From NCBI RefSeq assembly GCF_001306135.1, contig NZ_LGKP01000017.1:1-64000 (forward strand): DNA of 64,000 bases, given 5' to 3'. The stretch comes from Herpetosiphon geysericola. GTDB taxonomy: Bacteria > Chloroflexota > Chloroflexia > Chloroflexales > Herpetosiphonaceae. Made by a program: the position numbers and the translations under genes. This document shows, in pieces, positions 30,782 to 40,700 of the stretch; the first letter of the stretch is position 1; every line of letters begins with the position of its first letter. The notes below the pieces were generated by a model. It saw only the letters and a program-made list of their open reading frames with translations. It was not told the DNA's origin and did not search any database.

Positions 30782-33556
30782 ATGATTAGCAACCCACCCC
30801 GCGAACGCCTAGTGTTCGATCAAGGCTGGCGTTTTGCCCTCGGCCATGCCTTCGACCCCGCCCAAGATTTTCAGCTTGATAGCAGCCATTTTTCGTTTTT
30901 GGCCAAAGCTGGCTATGGCGATGGTGCAGCCTCGCCCAAATTCGACGATCGGGCTTGGCGTGTGGTCGATTTGCCCCACGATTGGTGCGTCGAACTGCCA
31001 TTCGATCAATATGCCAGCCACAGCCATGGCTACAAAGCAATTGGCCGCAAGTTTCCCGCCAACAGCGTTGGCTGGTATCGCAAAAGCTTTGAAATTGCCG
31101 CCAGCGAGCTTGGGCGACGGATCAGCCTCGAATTCGATGGCGTGCATCGCGATTCCAAGGTTTGGATCAATGGCTTTTATCTTGGCAACGAGCCAAGCGG
31201 CTACACCAGTTTTAGCTACGATATTAGCGATTATCTGAATTATGGCGGCCAGAATGTGGTTGTTGTGCGCGCCGATGCTACCACCGAGGAAGGGTGGTTT
31301 TACGAAGGCGCTGGCATTTATCGCCATGTCTGGCTCTGCAAAACCGCGCCGCTGCATGTCGCCCGCTATGGCACCTTTGTGACGAGCGAAGTCCACGAGA
31401 CAAGCGCAACGATAACGATTCAAACCACAATTGTCAACCAAAGCCAGCAACCAGTGGAATTCAGCTTACGCGAAACCATCAACGCACCTGATGCAACGCC
31501 CGTCGTGCAAGCCCAAAGCCCAATCTATCAACTTGCTGCTGGTCAAAGCGCCGAATTTACCCACCAGCACCAGCTGAACAATCCCCAACTCTGGGATCTT
31601 ACCAGCCCTCATTTGTATCAACTTACTACCACTGTGCAACTTGGCGATGACGTAGTTGATAGCTACGAAACCAGCTTTGGGGTGCGCAGCATTCGCTTTG
31701 ATCCCGATCAGGGCTTTTTCTTGAACGGGCGCTCGGTCAAATTAGTTGGCAGCAATCAGCACCAAGATCATGCTGGAGTTGGCACGGCGCTGCCCGATAG
31801 TTTACAAACATATCGCATTCAACGCTTGCAGGAATTCAATCATAACGCGATTCGCACCTCACACAACCCGCCAACGCCTGAGTTTCTTGATGCCTGTGAT
31901 CGCTTGGGTATGTTGGTCTTGAATGAAAACCGCTTGATGGGCAGCAATCCTGAGCATTTGCGCCATGTCGAGCAACTGATCAAGCGCGATCGCAACCATC
32001 CATCGGTCATTTTATGGTCGTTGGGCAACGAAGAATGGGCGATTGAAGGCACGATTATCGGCGCACGCATCGCCAGCACCATGCAACGTTTCGCCCGCCA
32101 ATTCGATCATACCCGCCTATTCACGATTGCCTGTAGCGGCGGCTGGGATAAAGGCATTGGCACGGTGACTGATGTGGTTGGCTATAACTACATTTGGCAT
32201 GGCGATATTGATGCGCACCACGCCAAATTTCCTTGGCAAGCTGGCGTTGGCACCGAGGAAAGCAACACCTATGGAACCCGCGGCATTTACCAAACTGATG
32301 CTAGCCGCGGCCACTTGGCGGCATCTCCCAGCGGTGATGGCTACGCCGACACCGAATTTAGCTGGCAATTTTATGCTCAACGCCCATTCTTGGCTGGGCT
32401 ATTCTTCTGGACGGGCTTCGATTATCGCGGCGAACCAACGCCGTTTGAATGGCCAGCGGTCGCCAGCCAATTTGGCTTTTTCGATCTCTGCGGTTTCCCC
32501 AAGGATATTGCCTACTACACTAAGGCTTGGTGGGGGCAAAAGCCAGTTTTACACCTTGGCTATCACTGGGATTGGCCGAACGATCTCGGTCAAGTCAAAA
32601 GCTTTCCAATTTATAGCAATTGCCAAGAAGTTGAGCTGTGGCTCAATGGCGTGAGCCTTGGCCGCCGTGCAATGCCCAAAAACGGTCATCAACAATGGGA
32701 AGTCGCCTATCAACCAGGCGAATTGCTGGCTCGCGGCTATAACGATGGCGTTGAAGTGATCAGCGCGAGCCTGCGCACCAGCCAAGCAGCCAGCCAGATT
32801 CAGCTTGTGCTTGATTATGGTCAACTCAAGCAAGTGGGCGATCTTGCGGTCGTTACGCTGCAAGTCTGCGACGAGCAAGGCCAAATTGTGCCAACCGCCA
32901 ACCACCTGCTTGATCTCCAATTAACTGGTTCGGCCAAGATTTTGGGCGTTGGCAATGGCGATCCCTCCAGCCACGAGTCAGATCAATATCACCAACGCTA
33001 CCTCATTAGCCCAATTCAAATTACTGGCGAGCAAACCGCCGCTGATCTGAGCGCTGGCTTAGAGTTGGCACGCGGAGCAGTAGCCCAAAGCTGGCAACCA
33101 GCATTCTGGCACCATAACGACGATCAACAAGCCAATTCACAACCCTATATCGTCTTCAATGGCAGTTTTGAGCTACCAAACTACAGCGAAGCGAGCAGCA
33201 TTCGTTTGTTCAGCAAAAGCATCGCCCACGACTATAGCGTTTATATCAATGGCCAACTGATCGCCAGCGAGATTGCGCTGGCTCAGGGCGACCAAGTATT
33301 TGAATTGAGCCACGATCTGGTGCGGCCTGGCCAAAACAGCTATCTAGTAACTGGGCGCTGGATCAAAAAAGCCAATCCATGGACGTTCCCCAATCGTGAG
33401 CCTGGGGTAGTGCAAGTTATCGAGCCAGCAGCACCATGGCAACGCCGCGCTTTCAACGGTTTAGCCCAAGTAATTGTGCAACACACTGGCGGCACTGAGC
33501 CAATTAGCCTCAGCGCAAACAACCCTGAACTCAGCAGCGCAAGCCTGACATTTTAA
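30782..33556 (+). CDS. GH2 beta-galactosidase/beta-glycosidase
   Basis: 924 residues. The sugar-binding domain (DLPHDWCVELPFDQ, SVGWYRKSFEI, LEFDGVHRDSKVWINGFYLG) covers about 40-200, then an Ig-like domain, then the TIM barrel with FNHNAIRTSHNPPTPEFLDA. Acid/base Glu417 lies in LGNEEW and the probable nucleophile in VGTEES (near 492). The C-terminus adds further beta domains including INGQLIASEIAL. No signal peptide, so it acts in the cytoplasm on beta-linked galactosides or related glycosides. Its stop shares the bases TTAA with the convergent TetR stop. Confidence 0.9.
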   Translation: MISNPPRERLVFDQGWRFALGHAFDPAQDFQLDSSHFSFLAKAGYGDGAASPKFDDRAWRVVDLPHDWCVELPFDQYASHSHGYKAIGRKFPANSVGWYRKSFEIAASELGRRISLEFDGVHRDSKVWINGFYLGNEPSGYTSFSYDISDYLNYGGQNVVVVRADATTEEGWFYEGAGIYRHVWLCKTAPLHVARYGTFVTSEVHETSATITIQTTIVNQSQQPVEFSLRETINAPDATPVVQAQSPIYQLAAGQSAEFTHQHQLNNPQLWDLTSPHLYQLTTTVQLGDDVVDSYETSFGVRSIRFDPDQGFFLNGRSVKLVGSNQHQDHAGVGTALPDSLQTYRIQRLQEFNHNAIRTSHNPPTPEFLDACDRLGMLVLNENRLMGSNPEHLRHVEQLIKRDRNHPSVILWSLGNEEWAIEGTIIGARIASTMQRFARQFDHTRLFTIACSGGWDKGIGTVTDVVGYNYIWHGDIDAHHAKFPWQAGVGTEESNTYGTRGIYQTDASRGHLAASPSGDGYADTEFSWQFYAQRPFLAGLFFWTGFDYRGEPTPFEWPAVASQFGFFDLCGFPKDIAYYTKAWWGQKPVLHLGYHWDWPNDLGQVKSFPIYSNCQEVELWLNGVSLGRRAMPKNGHQQWEVAYQPGELLARGYNDGVEVISASLRTSQAASQIQLVLDYGQLKQVGDLAVVTLQVCDEQGQIVPTANHLLDLQLTGSAKILGVGNGDPSSHESDQYHQRYLISPIQITGEQTAADLSAGLELARGAVAQSWQPAFWHHNDDQQANSQPYIVFNGSFELPNYSEASSIRLFSKSIAHDYSVYINGQLIASEIALAQGDQVFELSHDLVRPGQNSYLVTGRWIKKANPWTFPNREPGVVQVIEPAAPWQRRAFNGLAQVIVQHTGGTEPISLSANNPELSSASLTF

Positions 33557-34155
33557 TCTTCGGCAACTGTGCGAGCCAGCACTGCTTCCAACAAGGCAGT
33601 TGCTGGCTCCTCGATTAATAATAATTGATCGATTTGATCGCTTTCCATGGCTTGCAAAATTAATTCGTTAATCCCGCCCACAATTGCCATCGCCAAAGCT
33701 GGCGTGATTTGGCGTTTCTGCGGCGAATCATAGTGTTGGTCGGCTCCGGTTGCCCGCAACAAATCAGCAAAGCGTTGATTGGCGGCGCGGCGCACCTGCA
33801 AACCCCTGCTGCCTGCGGCCAGAATCTCAATAAATAACGTCCGCATCAGCAACGGATGGGCTTTGATGCGCTGTAAATAGGCCCGATGGGCGCAGCGCAC
33901 CCGCGAATGCATATCGTGCGCGCTCTCGATTGCTTGGCGAATAACCTCGATCAGCTGGTCGGTGGCGGCGGTATAGAGCGCCAACAAACAATCTTCTTTG
34001 CTCGCAAAATGCTCATAAAACGTCCGCTTGGAAACCCGCGCCAAGCGCACAATATCGGCAATTGTCGTTTCTGCATAGCCTTTTTCGGCCACCGCCGCCG
34101 CCATGCCATCCATCAAGCGGCTACGATATTCAGTTTCGCTTACTTGTTCGGTCAT
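33553..34155 (-). CDS. TetR-family repressor, probable regulator of the CYP102-type gene
   Basis: 200 residues from ATG 34155 (MTEQVSETEYRSRLMDGMAA); ATG 34188 is an alternative without a ribosome site. The HTH is GYAETTIADIVRLARVSKRT then FYEHFASKEDCLLALY. The C-terminal helical ligand domain has FIEILAAGSRGLQVRRAANQ. The gene diverges from the P450-reductase fusion. Two identical-arm palindromes lie between the genes, so it likely represses both itself and the P450 and is released by a fatty or aromatic ligand, as BM3R1 does for Bacillus CYP102A1. Confidence 0.88.
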   Translation of the reverse strand: MTEQVSETEYRSRLMDGMAAAVAEKGYAETTIADIVRLARVSKRTFYEHFASKEDCLLALYTAATDQLIEVIRQAIESAHDMHSRVRCAHRAYLQRIKAHPLLMRTLFIEILAAGSRGLQVRRAANQRFADLLRATGADQHYDSPQKRQITPALAMAIVGGINELILQAMESDQIDQLLLIEEPATALLEAVLARTVAED

Positions 34156-34204
34156 ACCACCCTCGTCGTTGAGCCATTCCTCACCCATACTAGCTTAATT
34201 TCTT

Positions 34205-34220
34205 GGTACTTGACAGTACC
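34205..34220. promoter_or_regulatory. TetR operator O1
   Basis: GGTACTTGACAGTACC: arms GGTACT/AGTACC around a 4-base centre. The arms are identical to those of O2. Confidence 0.8.
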
Positions 34221-34248
34221 AGAAGCAAATGATAGCATAAATCGTGTT

Positions 34249-34264
34249 GGTACTCAATAGTACC
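34249..34264. promoter_or_regulatory. TetR operator O2
   Basis: GGTACTCAATAGTACC: same arms and spacing as O1, centre 44 bases away (about four helical turns, same face of the helix). It lies 68 bases before the P450 ATG. Confidence 0.8.
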
Positions 34265-34331
34265 AAATATTCTTTTTGATGATTCGCGGCGACCTGCACA
34301 GGCCAGCATTGCAATAAACGAGGCTCGTTGT

Positions 34332-37300
34332 ATGAGTATTTCCAGCCCAATTCGTGCTATTCCCCAACCACCAACTCGTCCGATTGTTGGCAATGTGCCA
34401 GATATTGGCATGGAAACACCGGTGCAAAATTTGATGAAACTAGCCCAGCATTATGGGCCAATTTTTCGGGTGAGTTTTCCCAATCGCTCGGTATTGGTGG
34501 TTTCTTCAGCAGCGCTAGTGGCCGAAATTAGCGATCAAGAGCGTTTTGATAAATTATTGCATGGCCCGTTGATTCAAATTCGCGATTTTGCTGGCGATGG
34601 TTTGTTTACGGCCTACACCGAAGAAGCCAATTGGAGCAAGGCTCATCGTTTGTTGATGCCAGCCTTTGGGCCAGCAAGCATGCGCAATTATTTTGATGAC
34701 ATGCTCGATATCGCCGACCAATTGTTTACCAAATGGGAGCGCCAAGGGCCAGAAACCGATTTCGATGTTGCCGATAATATGACCCGCCTGACGCTGGACA
34801 CGATTGCCTTGTGTGGCTTTGGCTATCGCTTCAATTCGTTTTATCAACGCGAAATGCACCCATTTGTTGAGGCAATGGTGCGAGCCTTGGCCGAAGCAGG
34901 TGCGCGCGCCCGCCGTTTGTCAATTCAAACCAAACTGATGCGTTCGACCCAGCGTCAATACGAAGCTGATATGCACTATATGCACAGCATTACCGATGAA
35001 TTGATCGCCAAACGCCGCAACCTCCCCAGCAACGAAGTGCCCAATGATTTATTGGGATTAATGCTCAATGCCAAAGATTCAATCACTGGCGAAGGCTTAG
35101 ATGATGCCAATATTCGCAATCAACTGGTGACATTTTTGATTGCAGGCCACGAAACGACCAGCGGATTGCTCTCGTTCGCCACCTATTTCTTATTGCAACA
35201 ACCAGAAATTTTGCAACGCGCCCAAACCATTGTCGATGCTGTGCTGGGCGATCGCTTGCCGCGCTACGAAGATTTAGCCAAACTTGGCTATCTCGACCAA
35301 ATTTTGCGCGAAACCCTGCGGCTTTGGCCAACCGCACCAGTGTTTGGCGTCTATGCCAAGCATGATACGACGATTGCTGGCTTTCCAGTTAAGCAAGGCG
35401 AAAAATTCCTTGCGCTGTTGCCAACTTTGCACCGCGACCCCAAAGTGTGGACTAATCCTGAAGCGTTTGATCCCGATCGTTTTGCGCCCGAAAGCCGCGA
35501 ACAAATTCCTGAACATGCCTGGAAGCCATTTGGCAATGGTCAACGCGCCTGTATTGGCCGCTCATTTGCCATGCAAGAGGCCACGTTGGTGCTGGCAATG
35601 CTGCTGCAACGCTTTGAATTGTCACAACCTCAGCCCTACAAACTGCATGTCAAAGAAACCTTGACCCTCAAACCAGAAGGCTTGACCGTGCGCGCTCGCC
35701 TGCGCAAAACGATTAATCGGGCCAGCCATGCAGGGCAACCAACAACTACCCCTAAACCAGCTAGCAACCAAGCCCAGCACAACACGCCATTGTTGGTGCT
35801 CTATGGCTCAAATTCTGGCTCGTCGGAAGCTTTTGCCCGCCGCATTGCCAGCGATGGCGAAGCCCAAGGCTACCAAGCAACTGTTGCGCCACTCAATGAT
35901 TATGTCAATAAATTACCAACTACAGGTGCAGTGAGCATCGTTGCGGCTTCGTACAATGGTCAGCCCGCCAATAATGCCCAAGCTTTTTGCCAATGGCTGG
36001 CCAACGTGGAGCCAGGCTCGCTCAAGGGCGTGCGCTATAGCGTGTTTGGCTGTGGCAACCGCGATTGGCAAAGCACCTACCAAGCAGTGCCAAGCCAAAT
36101 TGATCAGCAATTGCAGGCAGCAGGAGCCACACGCTTGCTCGAACGTGGCGCAGCTGATGCCCGCAGCGATTTCTTTGGCGATTTTGAGCGCTGGTATGCG
36201 CCATTTTGGCAAACCCATAATCAAGCATTTGCAATCGAAACCACAACAATCAATTCCAAACCACTCTACGAGGTTGAACTACTGCCAACAAGCAGCAACC
36301 AACTAGCCCAACAAAACGGCTTGGTGTTTGCTAATGTGCGCGAAAATCGCGAACTAGTGGATTTAAGTTCGCCTTTAGGTCGCTCAAAACGCCATCTCGA
36401 ATTCAGCTTGCCTGCTGAAATTCAGTATCGTGCTGGCGATTATTTGGCAATTCTGCCAGAAAATCATCCAAACCTGATCGAGCGGGTCTGCAAACATTTT
36501 GGCCTTAAACCAGAACAAAGCGTGGTTTTGCACGCCAATCGGGCCGCCAACTTGCCACTTGAGCAGCCCATGAGCCTTGGGGAGTTGCTCAAAAGCCATG
36601 TTGAATTGGCAACGCCAGCGACTCAGCATCATTTAGCAATTTTGGCAGCAAAGAATGTTTGTCCGCCGCATCAAATCCATTTAGCTAGTTTGGCACAAGA
36701 TACTGAGCGTTACAACAACGAGATTCTGCAAAAACGGGTCAGCGTAGTGGATTTGCTTGAGCAATATCCATCATCAGTGCTGAATTTCGGCGAATTTTTG
36801 GCGCTTTTGCCAGCAATGCGGGTACGCCAATACTCCATTTCATCATCGCCGTTGCTCAACGCCAACCAAGCAAGCTTAACTGTCGCGGTCGTCGATGCGC
36901 CTGCGTGGTCGGGCAAAGGCCAGTTTTATGGCACATGTTCAAGCTATTTGGCCCGCTTGCAGGTTGGCGATCGCATCGCAATCAGCTTGCGCCAGCCACA
37001 TATTCCATTTCAACCGCCAGTTGATAACAACCAACCATTGCTGATGATCTGCGCAGGCACAGGTTTAGCGCCATTTCGTGGCTTTATCCAAGAACGAGTA
37101 GCTCGCCACGAGCAAGGCGAGCTGCTTGGCCCAACTGCCCTGTTTTTCGGTTGCGATCATCCCGAGGTTGATCTGTTGTATCGTGAGCAAATTCAGGCCT
37201 GGCAGCAAGCAGGAGTCTTAGAATTTTATCCAGCATTCTATCGCCAGCCAATCGGCGAGGTTAGCTTTGTGCAACATCGGCTCTGGCAAGAACGCCAACG

Positions 37301-37490
37301 GGTCTGGAGTTTAATCGAACAAGGTGCCGTGATTGCGGTCTGTGGTGATGGGCGTTATATGGCTCCAGCAGTGCGCGAAACCCTTGCCAAAATCTATGCT
37401 GAAGCTACTGGCAGCGAGCAAGCAGCAGCCATGGAATGGATTAGCGAAATGGAGCAAGCAGGCCGCTATGTGGCCGATGTTTTTGGCTAG
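34332..37490 (+). CDS. Self-sufficient cytochrome P450-reductase fusion, CYP102 type
   Basis: 1052 residues, the length of P450 BM3 (1049). The P450 domain has the I-helix AGHETTSG (271-278), ExxR in ETLR (327-330) and heme Cys407 in FGNGQRACIGRS. An FMN flavodoxin domain starts near 485 (LLVLYGSNSGSSEAFA, AASYNGQPANNAQAF). A FAD/NADPH reductase follows: RQYSISSSPL (near 830), ICAGTGLAPFRGF (near 906) and CGDGRYMAPAVRETL (near 1002). It should hydroxylate fatty acids near the chain end, or related lipids, with NADPH and oxygen in one chain. By alignment from memory with BM3, Phe92 matches Phe87 and Arg52 matches Arg47, but Tyr51 is replaced by Val56. Controlled by the divergent TetR gene. Confidence 0.95.
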   Translation: MSISSPIRAIPQPPTRPIVGNVPDIGMETPVQNLMKLAQHYGPIFRVSFPNRSVLVVSSAALVAEISDQERFDKLLHGPLIQIRDFAGDGLFTAYTEEANWSKAHRLLMPAFGPASMRNYFDDMLDIADQLFTKWERQGPETDFDVADNMTRLTLDTIALCGFGYRFNSFYQREMHPFVEAMVRALAEAGARARRLSIQTKLMRSTQRQYEADMHYMHSITDELIAKRRNLPSNEVPNDLLGLMLNAKDSITGEGLDDANIRNQLVTFLIAGHETTSGLLSFATYFLLQQPEILQRAQTIVDAVLGDRLPRYEDLAKLGYLDQILRETLRLWPTAPVFGVYAKHDTTIAGFPVKQGEKFLALLPTLHRDPKVWTNPEAFDPDRFAPESREQIPEHAWKPFGNGQRACIGRSFAMQEATLVLAMLLQRFELSQPQPYKLHVKETLTLKPEGLTVRARLRKTINRASHAGQPTTTPKPASNQAQHNTPLLVLYGSNSGSSEAFARRIASDGEAQGYQATVAPLNDYVNKLPTTGAVSIVAASYNGQPANNAQAFCQWLANVEPGSLKGVRYSVFGCGNRDWQSTYQAVPSQIDQQLQAAGATRLLERGAADARSDFFGDFERWYAPFWQTHNQAFAIETTTINSKPLYEVELLPTSSNQLAQQNGLVFANVRENRELVDLSSPLGRSKRHLEFSLPAEIQYRAGDYLAILPENHPNLIERVCKHFGLKPEQSVVLHANRAANLPLEQPMSLGELLKSHVELATPATQHHLAILAAKNVCPPHQIHLASLAQDTERYNNEILQKRVSVVDLLEQYPSSVLNFGEFLALLPAMRVRQYSISSSPLLNANQASLTVAVVDAPAWSGKGQFYGTCSSYLARLQVGDRIAISLRQPHIPFQPPVDNNQPLLMICAGTGLAPFRGFIQERVARHEQGELLGPTALFFGCDHPEVDLLYREQIQAWQQAGVLEFYPAFYRQPIGEVSFVQHRLWQERQRVWSLIEQGAVIAVCGDGRYMAPAVRETLAKIYAEATGSEQAAAMEWISEMEQAGRYVADVFG

Positions 37491-37516
37491 CTTCGGGATT
37501 AAATTTCAACTATGCA

Positions 37517-37551
37517 CAAATGCCGTTGGAAATCCATCCAACGGCATTTAC
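37517..37551 (+). terminator. Terminator after P450 gene
   Basis: AAATGCCGTTGGA and TCCAACGGCATTT pair perfectly around a short loop. The sequence downstream is AT-rich. Confidence 0.8.
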
Positions 37552-37594
37552 TTAATTAATGATTGTTCTAGCTTGAAAACATGGAAATTGTTTA

Positions 37595-37623
37595 TTGCAT
37601 GAGCTACACACGGCTGTTATACT
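37595..37623 (+). promoter_or_regulatory. Sigma-70-type promoter candidate for hybrid kinase
   Basis: TTGCAT (37595-37600), a 17-base spacer and TATACT (37618-37623), about 100 bases before the start at 37723. Confidence 0.55.
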
Positions 37624-37722
37624 GCGAGAGTATCCTCTACTCTAAAATATATCGCAGACTCCCTAGCGCAACAACCGCCCAATTCTGCAATCAATTGTGC
37701 AAAACCTGATGAGGATGGCGCA

Positions 37723-40700
37723 ATGCCTGATATTGAAGATTCATCACAGCAAACCAATCTTCCTGCATGGATGCGCAATGGCGGGATCGCTGGAGCAAGC
37801 TTACAACAGATCGCTTGGAGCGAGCACGCACTTGGGCCAATTGAGCAATGGCCAAGCGCCTTGCAAACCGCGCTGAGCATGGTTTTATCAGCTGCAATCC
37901 CCATGGCATTAATTTGGTCGGCAACCCAAACAATGTTTTATAATGATCAGTATCTTAATGTGCTTGGTTCTGATAATTCCCAAACCCTCAGCCAAGCGAA
38001 GCTTGAAACCAACTTCTTGAGCCATCCAGCGCTCCAACACGCTATCCAACAGGCCAGCGCAGGCCAAAGCAGCAACCTCAAGGCCGTTACAATCAATCAA
38101 ACATTAACCGTTGATCTGGCGTTTAGCCCAATTTATGCAGAACACAGCAGCATTGTTGGCGTGCTGGTCAGCATTACCCACAGCAGCAACCAACCACAAA
38201 AAAGCGTCGCTAGTCAAACAAGCACAGCTTCATTTTTGCATTTAATCGCTCAATCTACGCCGAGCTTACAGCCAAACAAGCAGTTTCAGTCTGAGCACGA
38301 GCAGCTTGGCGCCCTCATCGGCTACGTTGATCGCCAAGGCTATTATCGTTTCAACAATCAGGCCTATCAACAATGGTTTCAACGACCACTGCAGCACATT
38401 ACTGGCGCGACGCTAAGCGAGGTTTGGGGCGAAGCCGCCTATCAGCAATTTTATGATCATATCCATCAAGCCTTGCTTGGCCAAACTGTACGTTTTGAAA
38501 CCGTGATTGAGCTAGCCCACGATCAGATTTATAGCGTCGCAATTGAATATCAGCCAGATTTGAATGCTGCTGGCGAAGTACAAGGATTTTTCAGTTTTAT
38601 CAACGATCTGAGTAGCAATAAAAAATTAGCGGTTGCAGTGCAAGAATCGCAACAACGCTTTAATGCTATTTTTGAAACGAGTTCTAGCCCTATGATTATT
38701 ACTCGTTTGCAAGATGGCATTATTTTAGATATTAACCAAAGCTTTATTCGTTTGCTTGGTTATCAGTATGAGCAATTAATCAACCAACCCATTCAAGAAC
38801 TTAATATTTTTGTTAATTTGCATGATCGAACTACTATGGTGCGCCTATTAAAAAAGCAAAGCTATGTTAGCGATTACGAATTAGAAATTCGAAGCAAAGC
38901 GAATCAAACAATTTTTGTTATTTGCTCAATGACCTTGCTCGTCTTGGATAATCATTTATGCAGCTTTACGGTTATTCATAATATCAATAATCGCAAAATC
39001 TTTGAACGCAAACTGCAAGAAAGCGAAGAACGCTTAAAAATTGTGATTGAAAATTTAAATGAAGGAATTGTCTTATCAGATCTTGAGGGCAATCTTTTTC
39101 ATTGGAATCGTACAGCTTTAGCGATGCACGGCTTTGCAAGTATGCAAGAATGTCGTGAACGCTTGCCTGATTTTCACGATTTTTATGAAATTAGCACCCT
39201 TGATGATCGCATATTAGCTATTGAAGAATGGCCAATGGCGCGGCTGATTCGGGGCGAACGTTTAGAACTAACTGAATTAAAAATTCGGCGGATTAATACG
39301 CCAATCGTTTGGGAACGCATCTTTTGCTATGGTGGGGCAACCGTTATTGATTCAAATGGCCATACGGTTGCATTTTTGACAATTACTGATATTACCAAAC
39401 GCAAACGGGTTGAACAAAAACTGCAATATCAAGCAAATCTCTTAGCCCATGTTTCTGATGCAATTATTTCAACTGATAGCAATTATACAATTAAAAGCTG
39501 GAACCGTGCCGCCGAAGAAATTTATGGCTGGCCTGCCCAAGAAGCAATTGGCCAGCGCTTAGGCCATTTGATTCCAACTGAATATATTTACAACGATAGT
39601 CATAATCAAGCAAGTGCTCGCTTAATCGAGCAATCATTTTGGCAAGGCGAGGTCTACCAATATACGCGCAATGGCCAAAAACTCCATATACTCAGTAGTG
39701 TTTCACTAATTAAAAATATCCAAGGCCACATTCAAGGAACTGTTGGGATTAATCGTGATATTACTGCTTATAAACAAGCAACCCAAGCACTCCAAGAGAG
39801 TGAGCTGCGCTTTCGAACATTAACCGAATCATTACCACAATTAATCTGGACCTGTACTATAGCCGGAGCATGCGATTATTTAAGCCAACAATGGGTTCAC
39901 TATACGGGAATTCCCGAAGCAGAACAATTAGGTTTAGCCTGGGTCAAACAAATTCATCCTGATGATCAGGCGAGAATCCTGAATGAATGGAACAATGCCC
40001 TTAATCAGCGGCAAAAGTTTCAGAGCGAATATAGGATTCGCCGCTACGATAATACATATCGCTGGTTTGATACCCAAGCTGTACCATTTTTTAATCAGCA
40101 AAACGAAATTATTAAGTGGTTTGGCGCAAGCAACGATATTGATGATCGCAAACGAGCAGAGGATGCTCAATTACGCAGCCAAAAAATGGAAGCCTTAGGC
40201 ACGTTAGCTGGCGGAATTGCCCATGATTTTAATAATATTTTGCTAGCAATTACTGGCAATACCCAATTAGCAATGCTCGATCTCGATCCACAGCATCCGG
40301 TGCAGAATAACTTACGTGAAATTGAACAAGCAGGCGAGCGGGCAACAGATTTAGTGCGCCAAATTTTAACCTTCAGCCGCCAACAAGAAGTTAAACGTGA
40401 GGTTGTTTTATTGCCAGCAATTGTTGAGCAAGCAGTCAAATTATTGCGCGCAACCTTGCCAGCAATGCTTGAAATTCAGGTTAATGTCGTAGGCCAAATT
40501 CCAGCGACCGCTGCTGATCCAACTCAAATTTTCCAGATTATTATGAATTTGGCGACCAATGCAGCCCATGCGATTGGCAATAATCACGGTTTAATTGAAA
40601 TTCGGCTTGATTTAATTCATCTGACTGCTGAATTATTGCGCGCACTCCCCAACTTGCAACCAGGCCATTATGTGCGGCTCTCGGTCAGCGACAATGGTTG

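Noticed and set aside
31840-32380. Antisense frames inside the GH2 gene
   Set aside because: No ribosome sites or family features; shadows of the GH2 frame.
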